A model generated the notes under the pieces. The model was given only the letters and a program-made list of their open reading frames with translations, ran no database searches and was not told the origin of the DNA. Below, one piece after another: positions 5,921 to 12,491 of a stretch of 13,591 nt of DNA. The stretch comes from Spirochaetaceae bacterium (lineage in GTDB: Bacteria; Spirochaetota; Spirochaetia; SZUA-6; Fen-1364). The stretch lies in NCBI GenBank assembly GCA_003141795.1, contig PLNO01000341.1, forward strand, positions 1 to 13,591, given 5' to 3'. Numbering within the stretch: position 1 is the first letter of the stretch; every line of letters starts with the position of its first letter. Position numbers and translations under genes: made by a program.

Positions 5921-6130
5921 ATGATTCGCTACGAAGTCATCATCTATTGGAGCGCTGAGGACCAGTCGTTCATCGACGAGATTCCAGAGCACCCAGGCTG
6001 CATGTCGGATGGCGCGACATATCAAGAAACCCTTACAAACGCGGAAACGGCGATCGGAGAATGGATCGAGACTGCGCGTGAACGGGGACGTCCGATTCCT
6101 GAGCCCAAAGGACGTCTGGTATATGCATAG
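5921..6130 (+). CDS. hicB: HicB antitoxin
   Basis: The 69-residue product is a short HicB with the partial RNase H-like fold: MIRYEVIIYWSAEDQSFIDE, then IPEHPGCMSDGATYQETLTN, then AIGEWIETARERGRPIPEP. This matches the family pattern (strand, PxLPGCxxxGxTxxEAxxNA, IxxWIxxAxxxGxxIPxP). It lacks a C-terminal DNA-binding domain, as many short HicB proteins do. It lies four bases downstream of hicA and would be co-transcribed. The gene looks intact although its toxin is frameshifted. Confidence 0.85.
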   Translation: MIRYEVIIYWSAEDQSFIDEIPEHPGCMSDGATYQETLTNAETAIGEWIETARERGRPIPEPKGRLVYA

Positions 6131-6485
6131 GCGCCGACCATAGCTCGCATCGGCCGTGATACGGGAGAGCATTCAGCCCAGCCTGCCGGTTCCGCGAAGC
6201 GTACCGCGGTTTTTGACACGGCATCGCCACGGGTGCGCGAACTCGACAGGTAGACCGCCCGGAGCGGGATGCAGAATCCCCTATTGCCGCGGCCGGCCTT
6301 CACGGCAGCGGCGAGTCCCGGGGTACCGCCGACCGTCGCGCGCCACTCGCCGGGTCCCGTCCGCAGACGTGCTCGTCCGAACTTCGCACTACCCGGCACG
6401 ATAGGCGGATACGCCTTCCTACCCCTCGCCGGACTTGTTGCGTTGCGCGCGCCACACCGGTACTATTGGTAATTGGAGGCGTATC
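6131..6485. other. 355-base gap between hicB and the second MNT gene
   Basis: No gene is supported on either strand; the open frames that cross it lack starts and family resemblance. A possible weak terminator lies at 6192-6214. The right edge holds GGAGG (6474-6478), the ribosome binding site of the next gene. It may be the scar of a lost gene. Confidence 0.4.
6192..6214 (+). terminator. Weak intrinsic terminator candidate after hicB
   Basis: CCGCG (6192-6196) pairs with CGCGG (6205-6209) and is followed by five T (6210-6214). The stem is only five base pairs, so support is modest. Confidence 0.3.
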
Positions 6486-6794
6486 GTGATCAATTTGCTG
6501 CTGAAAAAACAGGCCGCTATCGCAGCCGCATGCGCGCGCTACAACGTGGCCCGACTGGATGCCTTCGGCTCAGCGCTTCGCCACGATTTCGTCCCCGGAA
6601 AGAGCGATATCGACCTGCTCGTCGAGTTGGCACCAATGGAGCCGTACGCCCGTGTCGAAGCCTACTTCGGACTCCTTGCCGAGCTCCGCGCGTTGCTCGA
6701 GGGGGACGTCGATCTTGTGATGGTGGGAGCAGTGAAGAACCAATACCTCGCCCGCACTATCGAGCGCACGAAGCAGCCGCTCTATGCCGCGTGA
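6486..6794 (+). CDS. MNT-type nucleotidyltransferase, MntA-like antitoxin (intact module)
   Basis: The 102-residue product carries FGS (27-29), eleven residues, then DID (D41, D43) and a third acidic residue in GDVDLV (D76), the minimal nucleotidyltransferase signature. GTG 6486 is chosen because GGAGG (6474-6478) lies seven bases upstream; the frame is open back to 6435 but without a ribosome binding site there. The product is not closely similar to the MNT protein at 4972, so the two modules are not a recent duplication. The next gene starts at 6784, overlapping by 11 bases. In the studied MntA-HepT system the antitoxin uses ATP to AMPylate a Tyr of the toxin. Confidence 0.85.
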   Translation: MINLLLKKQAAIAAACARYNVARLDAFGSALRHDFVPGKSDIDLLVELAPMEPYARVEAYFGLLAELRALLEGDVDLVMVGAVKNQYLARTIERTKQPLYAA

Positions 6795-7146
6795 TGTACG
6801 AGCCTACCTCTCCGATATCGTTGATGCGTGCCGTGCGATCGAAGCCGCCGTTTCAGGTCTCGATTTTGCCGATTATGCCGGGTCGCGGCTTGTCCGCTCT
6901 TCGGTCGAACGCGAGTTCATAATCATAGGCGAGGCGGTCGCGGCGCTGTCGCACGCGTCTCCTCGCATCTTTGAGGCGATTTCAAATGCGCGGCGGATCG
7001 TCGATTTTCGTAATCAGCTCACTCATGAGTACCCGACCGTCGATGACGCCCTGGTTTGGGCGATCGTCACGAACGACGTTGCCCTGCTGAGGAAGGAGTC
7101 TGCGTCCTTGCTGGCGCGACATGGCATCGAGCCTTCCGAACAGTGA
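6784..7146 (+). CDS. HEPN (DUF86, HepT-like) ribonuclease toxin
   Basis: The 120-residue product is a normal-length DUF86 HEPN protein. It has the family GEAV segment (49-52) and the catalytic motif R76-NQLT-H81-E-Y83 (R-x4-H-x-Y) followed by P. In characterised relatives Arg and His form the RNase site of the dimer and the Tyr two residues after His is the one AMPylated by the MNT partner. ATG 6784 overlaps the upstream nucleotidyltransferase by 11 bases, so the pair is translationally coupled. Nothing appears broken; this is the only toxin-antitoxin module in the window with both partners intact. Confidence 0.85.
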   Translation: MPRDVRAYLSDIVDACRAIEAAVSGLDFADYAGSRLVRSSVEREFIIIGEAVAALSHASPRIFEAISNARRIVDFRNQLTHEYPTVDDALVWAIVTNDVALLRKESASLLARHGIEPSEQ

Positions 7147-7292
7147 GGGATCCTTCGCGGCATCTTCAGCGTGCAAATTCAGGCCTCGCCGCTGCCCGCG
7201 GCTGCGGGAGCGTTCTCGTGCCCGTCATCTCTTGACCGGGCGTCCGGAACCGTACATTCGAGGTGGCATGGGTGGCGTGTGGTCGAATCGGG

Positions 7293-7317
7293 TATGAGAT
7301 AAAGGATATGAGATAAA
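7293..7317 (+). repeat. Two direct copies of TATGAGATAAA
   Basis: TATGAGATAAA occurs at 7293-7303 and again at 7307-7317, separated by GGA, giving a 14-base period. It could be a protein-binding array near the island end. Confidence 0.5.
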
Positions 7318-7395
7318 ATTGGTTAATTGCTGCAAATAGGTGCAAGCCGTGACAAGATGACCGACATCGCGCGAGATTCCGATTGACGCAGTTCC

Positions 7396-7421
7396 TTGTA
7401 GCGACTTACAATAGCTTGTAA
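7396..7421. repeat. Overlapping inverted repeats TTGTA / TACAA / TTGTA
   Basis: TTACAA (7406-7411) and TTGTAA (7416-7421) form a perfect inverted repeat around TAGC. TTGTA (7396-7400) is a third half-site inverted to the same middle element. They lie 40-70 bases from the tRNA fragment, where tyrosine recombinase or excisionase sites are usually found. Confidence 0.4.
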
Positions 7422-7463
7422 TGAGTTGCAGAGAGTCTCGCACCTGACCGGTTCAGATTCGTT

Positions 7464-7508
7464 TTCCTAAACCGTAGGTCAGATGTTCGAGTCATCCCTG
7501 GGGCAACA
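7464..7508 (+). other. tRNA-Arg(CCT) 3' fragment, candidate attachment site (attR-like)
   Basis: In order: anticodon loop TTCCTAA (7464-7470, anticodon CCT), 3' anticodon stem ACCGT, variable loop AGGTC, T stem and loop with GTTCGAGTC (7485-7493), 3' T stem CATCC, 3' acceptor strand CTGGGGC (7498-7504), discriminator A (7505), then ACA where CCA would stand. Four of five T-stem pairs form. The preceding bases do not form the D arm or 5' acceptor strand (a sequence near GCCCCAG would be needed), so this is only the 3' half. Elements using tyrosine recombinases often cross over in the anticodon or T region and leave such a half at the far end. Polarity places the element to the left. Confidence 0.65.
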
Positions 7509-7891
7509 TCTGAATCCTTGCAGTGCAAGGCATTGCCAATTCGTAGAAGTTCAATTCGAGTCCCATTGGGCACAGGTAAATTGCGGAAGCTCCAGATCCA
7601 TCGAGGGCAGGTTTTGCATTCAGGTAGCGGATGACGTCCGCTGCCGCTACCTTCCAGCAACAGGGATTTGCTCGCTGTTCGAGTAATCTCGGCATTGGTA
7701 GCGAGTAGCGGCAAATTCGCGTATTGAACAGGATCATTTGGAGACACCAAGATAGCCAAACATGTACAACAGCATTCCCGGATGCTCTCCGTAGCCCTAT
7801 GCCGTGTCGTGTATATTCTACATCCCGTCGAGCAAACCGCTTCTATGCCTATTTCCGAAGCTGACTGATTATAGAGGCGAAGGAGCGAGCA
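7509..7891. other. 383-base gap between the tRNA fragment and the mutase gene
   Basis: No gene is supported. It holds a perfect 15-base palindrome CCTTGCAGTGCAAGG (7516-7530), a longer inverted repeat (GGTAGCGG 7623-7630 with CCGCTACC 7644-7651) and a small hairpin AGCAT/ATGCT (7771-7786). The promoter of the downstream operon should lie in 7700-7880; the best -10 candidate is TATATT (7812-7817), without a good -35. No cobalamin riboswitch core could be recognised. Confidence 0.35.
7516..7530. repeat. Perfect palindrome next to the tRNA fragment
   Basis: CCTTGCA-G-TGCAAGG is a 7+1+7 perfect inverted repeat that begins eight bases after the end of the tRNA fragment. It may be an operator or a recombinase-related site. 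Confidence 0.5.
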
Positions 7892-9775
7892 GTGACCACC
7901 TTAAGCTGGAGCGCATCGGATCGCCTGGGAATCATCAAGCCGAGCGTGGATGCCCATGTGCTCGGCATCACCACGGTTGGTGAACTCCTCACAGAATGCG
8001 GCGCCGAAAACGTCGTAGCTCCGGCCGAGGTATGCCGTGCCGCCGACCTGCCGGAATCGGAAAGCGAAGCGGCGACCATAGTGACATGGCTGCGCTCCCA
8101 GCGGATCACTCGGCTCGGGTTTTCATACCGGCTGAGCCCGCAAGAGGGGGTGGATCTCTTTGCCCGTCTTGTGCGCCAGCTCGAGCGACGCTTCCTTTTC
8201 TCCGACCAAGGCGGGCCGCTCCGGGCGCTCTACTTCGCCGGGCTTCCCCCGGCCTGTCTCATGGCCCAGGAGCGGGTTCCGCGGACGAGCGAGACCTTCG
8301 ATGGAGAGGAGACGCCGCAGGAAACACTCAGCAGGATAGGAATCAGGACTTCGGCAATGCCTCGCGAGTCGGCCCGCGCACTTCAGTACGACACCGACCG
8401 CCTGGCGTTCGGAGAGCAGATCGTTCGAAGAATGGACTATCAGGCCATTCTCCCACCAGATCGTAGCGGCTACCTCGGCTACGGCGGGCCAGATGACACT
8501 GTGATTGCGCGCCTGCGCCACGCGGGCATGAAGGGACAGCTCCCCCTCTATCGCGCCCACATGGGGCAGTATCTCGCTGACCGCGCGGAAGCGGTGAAGT
8601 TGTTTCTCCGTTGGACACGGGAACTGGCGGCCCTCGGTTCTCTGGATGTCCTTTCGATCGGGCCCTCGCAGCTTTCCCAGTCCAACTTCGGGGAAGAGTG
8701 GGGCGACAGCACGAACGGCGGCGGGGTCCCACTGAACTCATCCCGGGAGTTCGCCGATGTGTGGCAGGCGGCAAGGCCGATGCTCGTACGCTCGTACGCT
8801 GGCACAATGAATCTTGCCACCATGGCGCAGATGAACGAAGAGACAATCCACAACGCATGGCATGCGCTTTCTCTGTGGTGGTTCTGTCGGATGGACAACC
8901 GAGGGCCGTACTCGTTGAGGGAAAACCTGGATCAGCAGATCGCCGCTCTGCGGTACATTGCGTCCATCGGGAAACCCTTCGAGCCGAATGTCCCCCACCA
9001 TTTCGCTTTCCGAGGAGCCGATGATGCGACCTACGTGCTTTCCGGATATATCGCAGCGCGGACGGCAAAAAGGCTGGGCATGCGGTGGTTGATAGCGCAG
9101 AACATGAACAATACACCGAAGTATACGTGGGGTGTACAAGATCTCGCCAAATCGCGCGCGCTCCTGCGCCTTCTTCGAACCCTCGAAGACGGCACGTTCT
9201 CCGTCATTCTTGAGACGCGGGCCGGGTTGGACTCGCTTTCAGCAGATCCCTTCCGCGCGAAAGCGCAGTTGGCCGCGGTCACAGCCCTCATGGACGATAT
9301 TGAGCCGCACGATGCCCTGAGCCCGGGCATCATACACGTGGTGAGCTGGTCGGAGGCTACGCGGTTCGCCGATCCGTCTGTCATCACCGAAAGCGTCCAA
9401 ATCTGCAGGCATGCCCTCGCCGAATACCGCGGTCTGCGCGCGAAAGGCCTCATCGACGATATGACGCAGAGCCCGGAAGTCGAAGCGCGCACAGAGGAAC
9501 TCCTGGCAGAATGCCGTCCCGTTATTGCGTCAATCGAATCGTCCATCCCTGAACCATGGACTCCCGCGGGGCTCTACCGAATATTCGCCTCCGGATTTCT
9601 CCCCGTACCATATCTTTGGGAGTGCCGCGAAGAGTTCCCGGCAGCGGTCAATTGGCGAACCCGTCTCGTTCACGGTGCCGTGCGGCTCGTAGATGAGAGG
9701 GGATTACCCATCAGCGTCGCGTGCCGGGTCGAAAGATCGATGGCGAATCTGCACGCAGGGACAGGTGCAGCGTGA
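7892..9775 (+). CDS. Single-chain cobalamin-dependent mutase, glutamate-mutase-like
   Basis: The 627-residue product appears to have two domains. Residues 10-130 look like a B12-binding Rossmann domain: D20-A-H22-V-L-G25 is the DxHxxG signature whose His replaces dimethylbenzimidazole as the lower cobalt ligand, followed by RLGFSYRLS (74-82) and ALYFAGLPPA (112-121) at the usual SxL and GG positions. Residues about 200-520 look like the TIM barrel of methylaspartate (glutamate) mutase subunit E (NGGGVPLNS 275-283, WFCRMDNRGPYSLRENLDQQ 330-349, KPFEPNVPHH 361-370). Residues 560-615 (GFLPVPYLWECREE) resemble its C-terminus. Such enzymes use adenosylcobalamin to move a carbon group by a radical mechanism. 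Here the B12 domain is N-terminal and fused. GTG 7892 has AGGAG seven bases upstream. The substrate is unknown; the next gene suggests an amino acid. Confidence 0.75.
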   Translation: MTTLSWSASDRLGIIKPSVDAHVLGITTVGELLTECGAENVVAPAEVCRAADLPESESEAATIVTWLRSQRITRLGFSYRLSPQEGVDLFARLVRQLERRFLFSDQGGPLRALYFAGLPPACLMAQERVPRTSETFDGEETPQETLSRIGIRTSAMPRESARALQYDTDRLAFGEQIVRRMDYQAILPPDRSGYLGYGGPDDTVIARLRHAGMKGQLPLYRAHMGQYLADRAEAVKLFLRWTRELAALGSLDVLSIGPSQLSQSNFGEEWGDSTNGGGVPLNSSREFADVWQAARPMLVRSYAGTMNLATMAQMNEETIHNAWHALSLWWFCRMDNRGPYSLRENLDQQIAALRYIASIGKPFEPNVPHHFAFRGADDATYVLSGYIAARTAKRLGMRWLIAQNMNNTPKYTWGVQDLAKSRALLRLLRTLEDGTFSVILETRAGLDSLSADPFRAKAQLAAVTALMDDIEPHDALSPGIIHVVSWSEATRFADPSVITESVQICRHALAEYRGLRAKGLIDDMTQSPEVEARTEELLAECRPVIASIESSIPEPWTPAGLYRIFASGFLPVPYLWECREEFPAAVNWRTRLVHGAVRLVDERGLPISVACRVERSMANLHAGTGAA

Positions 9776-10974
9776 CAGGTCCAGCGACACCGAAGGCACC
9801 GAAGATGAGAACCAGATCAGAGGAAAAGCTGATCGCTCAGCTGCGAGAGGTGCGTGCAAAGGGAAAGGGTGTTTCGTTCAGCGTGCTGGGCGCTGGGCAC
9901 GGCGGCCTGGCAATGGCGGGCACTCTGGGCATTCTTGGCCATCCGGTGAGGCTGTACAACAGGACTGACGAAAGGCTCGACGGTGTGCGGTGGCATGGAG
10001 GGATAAAGGTCGGGGGCGCGATTGAGGGTTTCGGGCCTGTCGTGACGTGTACGTCCAACATCGAGGAGGCCGTGAGTGGGGTCGACGTGATCATGGTCGT
10101 AACACCGTCAACGGCCCACCGCTGCCTCGCATCTGCCATGGCTCCGTCGTTGAGCGACGGCCAACTCATCATCTTGAATCCAGGGCGGACTGGCGGCGCG
10201 CTGGAGGTTCGGAAAGTCCTTTCCGACGCAGGACGGTCTGTGAAGGTTATCATCGCCGAGACGCAGACTTTTCTCTTCGCCTCACGAGCCCTTTCCCGTT
10301 GGGAATCGCACATCTTCCGGGTCAAGAACTCGGTCCCCTTGGCAACGCTCCCGTCCTTTTGGATCCCTGAGGCGCTCGGGATCCTGGCAGGCTCGTTCCC
10401 GCAATTCATTGCAGGTACCGACGTTCTTGCGACCAGCCTGGAAAACATCGGCGCGGTCTTTCACCCCGCCCTCACCATCCTTAATGCCGGATGGATAGAA
10501 GCGACGCACGGGGATTTTGAGTACTACCTCCAGGGTATTACCCCTTCCATTGCGAAGCTTCTCGAGCGTATCGACACCGAACGTATTGCCGTCGCGTCAG
10601 CGCTGGGAATCCGGAGCGTGTCGGCCAGGGAATGGCTGTACCTGAGCTACGACTCGCCAGGCAAGGATCTCTACGAAGCAATCTCAAAGACGGAAAGCTA
10701 CCGGGGAATCAAGGCACCGCCGGGCATCGACCACCGCTACATCTCGGAGGATGTTCCGATGAGCCTTGTTCCCATCTCCTCGCTCGGCGCAATGCTGGGT
10801 GTTCGCACGCCGGCAATCGACATGATCATCGAACTCGGATCGATCCTCCATTCGACGGACTACCGGGTGTCCGGCCGGACAGTAGAGAGTCTTGGCCTTG
10901 CAGGCCTCTCCGTCAAACAGATCAGACAAATGGTATCGGGCATGGGGCGCTACCCCGCTCGCCGAGGAGGTTGA
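9772..10974 (+). CDS. Opine-dehydrogenase-family NAD(P)-dependent oxidoreductase
   Basis: The 400-residue product has an N-terminal Rossmann domain, FSVLGAGHGGLAMAG (36-50, GxGxxG), followed by the alpha-helical C-terminal domain of octopine/nopaline dehydrogenases: GAVFHPALTILNAGWIE (227-243, with the conserved His) and RYISEDVPMSLVPISSLG (322-339), then GVRTP. Family members reductively join an amino acid amine to an alpha-keto acid, or run the reverse oxidation; staphylopine-type metallophores are made this way. GTG 9772 overlaps the mutase stop (GTGA), giving translational coupling; ATG 9805 is an alternative start. Its obligate-looking coupling to the B12 enzyme suggests that it works on the mutase product or supplies its substrate. 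Which opine is made cannot be told. Confidence 0.82.
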   Translation: MTGPATPKAPKMRTRSEEKLIAQLREVRAKGKGVSFSVLGAGHGGLAMAGTLGILGHPVRLYNRTDERLDGVRWHGGIKVGGAIEGFGPVVTCTSNIEEAVSGVDVIMVVTPSTAHRCLASAMAPSLSDGQLIILNPGRTGGALEVRKVLSDAGRSVKVIIAETQTFLFASRALSRWESHIFRVKNSVPLATLPSFWIPEALGILAGSFPQFIAGTDVLATSLENIGAVFHPALTILNAGWIEATHGDFEYYLQGITPSIAKLLERIDTERIAVASALGIRSVSAREWLYLSYDSPGKDLYEAISKTESYRGIKAPPGIDHRYISEDVPMSLVPISSLGAMLGVRTPAIDMIIELGSILHSTDYRVSGRTVESLGLAGLSVKQIRQMVSGMGRYPARRGG

Positions 10975-10976
10975 AA

Positions 10977-11663
10977 ATGCAGAACGCCTTTTCCGTTGCA
11001 CAGTCATTCGTTGGATCACTTCCGGTTGGAGTAATCGCCTTGACAGTCCTCGTGGTGGGATGGCTCGCGGCGTATCTCCTGCGGTTTCTGCTTTCAAAGG
11101 GCCTGGAACTTGTCAGATTCAACCGGCTCGCTGACAAGATCGGAATCGGGGAGTTCCTCCGCAAGGGACAGGTACGCCATCAGCCCTCTCGGCTCGTCGG
11201 ATCGTTCGCTTCCTGGACAATCCGGCTGGTGACGCTTTTCCAGATCGCCCGAATACTCGACATCAAGATCGTCAACGCTTTTTCTGACCGGCTGGCGAGC
11301 ATTGTCCCGGGGCTGCTTGCAGGCATCTTCATCGGAATCGTCGGTCTTCTGCTGGTTTCTTTCCTCGGTAATTTCGTCATGACAGTCGCACGGACGGCAG
11401 GATTCCCCCATGCGCCGCTTCTCGCTCGGGTAGTGAAGATCGCGGGCTACATACTCGTGCTGGGCCTCGCTTTGGAGCAGGTTGATCTCAGCCGGTCCAT
11501 GATCAGCGCGCTTTTCCAGATTCTGTTCGCCGCAATCGTGTTTGGGCTGGCCCTCGCGTTCGGACTCGGCTGCAAGGACCTGGCGCGTGACGCGTCGGTA
11601 CGGTTTCTCCAGAACCTGAGGGAGAAGCGACGCAACGACGGCCATTCTGATCTGGAGGGATGA
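10977..11663 (+). CDS. Conserved TM-helix family membrane protein (mechanosensitive-channel-related)
   Basis: The 228-residue product has about five hydrophobic helices (roughly 17-40, 75-95, 108-135, 150-168, 178-198). Two related blocks pair a soluble loop with a helix (RLADKIGIGEFLRKG 49-63; then GLALAFGLGCKDLARD near 195-210). This repeat is the conserved TM helix (PF05552) seen in small proteins related to MscS-type channels. ATG 10977 follows the dehydrogenase stop by two bases with GAGGAGG six bases upstream, so it is the third gene of the operon. It could be a channel or exporter for the pathway product or an unrelated envelope protein. It lacks the MscS beta-domain. Confidence 0.75.
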   Translation: MQNAFSVAQSFVGSLPVGVIALTVLVVGWLAAYLLRFLLSKGLELVRFNRLADKIGIGEFLRKGQVRHQPSRLVGSFASWTIRLVTLFQIARILDIKIVNAFSDRLASIVPGLLAGIFIGIVGLLLVSFLGNFVMTVARTAGFPHAPLLARVVKIAGYILVLGLALEQVDLSRSMISALFQILFAAIVFGLALAFGLGCKDLARDASVRFLQNLREKRRNDGHSDLEG

Positions 11664-11712
11664 CAGCGCGCCGGAAGTGGCCTCCCTGCGAATGGGAGGA
11701 CAGGCATGGCGA

Positions 11713-11743
11713 GTGTCGGTATCATGTGGCCACGCACCGACAC
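11713..11743. repeat. Inverted repeat upstream of the HPF gene
   Basis: GTGTCGGT (11713-11720) pairs exactly with ACCGACAC (11736-11743); the loop holds the palindrome GTGGCCAC. It may be a transcript hairpin or operator 60 bases before the HPF start. It is not followed by a T-run. Confidence 0.45.
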
Positions 11744-11805
11744 ATGGAATGGGGATTGCGCAGCCGGACGCCACGGTGTCCATTACACGTTGAAAGGAGA
11801 ATGCA

Positions 11806-12177
11806 ATGCAGATTCAAGTCAACACCGACCACAACATCGAAGGCCACGAGACGTTGGCCGTCTGGGTCACGAGCGCCGTTGAGAGCGCTTTGGGCAGACT
11901 CGCAGATCACGTGACGCGAGTGGAGGTTCACCTGAGTGATGAAAACAGCAACAAAAAACACGGCAAGGACGAGATACGGTGTCTGATTGAAGCCCGACTT
12001 GAACGCCATCAACCCGTCGCAGTCACCCAGCACGATGCCACCGTGCAGCAGGCCGTCAATGGCGCCGCGGTGAAACTGGTCAGACTTCTCGAGAACACCC
12101 TCGGGCGGCTGCACGAGCAGCAGAGCCACCGGATTGACCCTTCGCCCTCTGAGACGGATCCCGCAGAGGAGCCATGA
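11806..12177 (+). CDS. HPF/RaiA-family ribosome-associated protein (short form)
   Basis: The 123-residue product fits the sigma-54 modulation/S30EA family: MQIQVNTDHNIEGHETLAVW, then ALGRLADHVTRVEVHLSDEN, then CLIEARLERHQPVAVTQHDA and AVNGAAVKLVRLLENTLGRL, a beta-alpha-beta-beta-beta-alpha pattern. These proteins bind in the A/P site region of the 30S subunit and stop translation in starvation or stationary phase. The C-terminal dimerisation domain of long HPF is absent. Sequence divergence from classical HPF (a spaced, charged first strand) suggests a specialised paralogue. ATG 11806 has AAAGGAGA about six bases upstream. It is separated from the upstream operon by 142 bases including an inverted repeat, so it may have its own promoter. 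Confidence 0.8.
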   Translation: MQIQVNTDHNIEGHETLAVWVTSAVESALGRLADHVTRVEVHLSDENSNKKHGKDEIRCLIEARLERHQPVAVTQHDATVQQAVNGAAVKLVRLLENTLGRLHEQQSHRIDPSPSETDPAEEP

Positions 12178-12491
12178 TCGGACTGCTCGCGCTATCCGTA
12201 GCTGTGATTTCTCCGTGCCCACGGAAAAGAGGCGCAGGAACAGTCGTGCGGGCATCCGAGAGATGCCATGAGCCGGGCTGGGTCTGAAGCCTCTTGCATC
12301 CCCGAAACGTCGCCTCGCACCCTGGGGGTTCGTGAGGAGCGGCTGACCGAACCGCACTCGCTTCACGGTCTGCGCGTAATAGCCATTCGACAGATGAATC
12401 AGCGGTCTGATGACGACATCTGGATGGGAATGTCGATAGAATGGGAGGTGGTGCGGACAAAGCCTTGCAGGCACCACGGAAAGGAGGACAT
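12178..12491. other. 314-base gap between the HPF gene and the membrane-anchored protein
   Basis: No gene is supported. An ATGA overlap at the HPF stop opens a 37-codon frame (MIGLLALSVAVISPCPRKRG, then GTVVRASERCHEPGWV) with a hydrophobic start but no family match. A larger plus frame at 12268-12582 lacks a ribosome binding site and overlaps the next gene. GGCAT (12251-12255)/ATGCC (12263-12267) can form a small hairpin. AAGGAGGA at 12481 belongs to the next gene. Confidence 0.35.

Larger units (their letters stand above)
7147..7463. other. Gap left of the tRNA fragment, with repeats; likely island terminus
   Basis: No gene is supported; a minus-strand frame across 7225-7443 looks like the spurious translations usual beside tRNA-borne att sites. 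The sequence is AT-richer than its surroundings from 7290 on. It holds an 11-base tandem repeat (7293-7303, 7307-7317) and alternating TTGTA/TACAA motifs (7396-7421), candidate recombinase-binding sites. Confidence 0.4.

Noticed and set aside
7550..7574. Second tRNA-like T-arm motif (TTCGAGTCCCATTGGGCACA)
   Set aside because: The T loop matches but the T stem does not pair and no anticodon stem can be built; it could be a degraded older att site, too weak to list.
7406..7759. 117-codon minus-strand frame across the tRNA fragment
   Set aside because: Contains the MTRTSDLRFRK-type peptide that commonly arises from translating tRNA genes in antisense.
7700..7891. Cobalamin riboswitch before the B12 enzyme gene
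   Set aside because: Looked for the conserved B12-box-like core and long paired leader; not recognisable in the upstream stretch.
8343..9116. 257-codon minus-strand frame inside the mutase gene
   Set aside because: Antisense shadow of a protein with clear B12-enzyme motifs.
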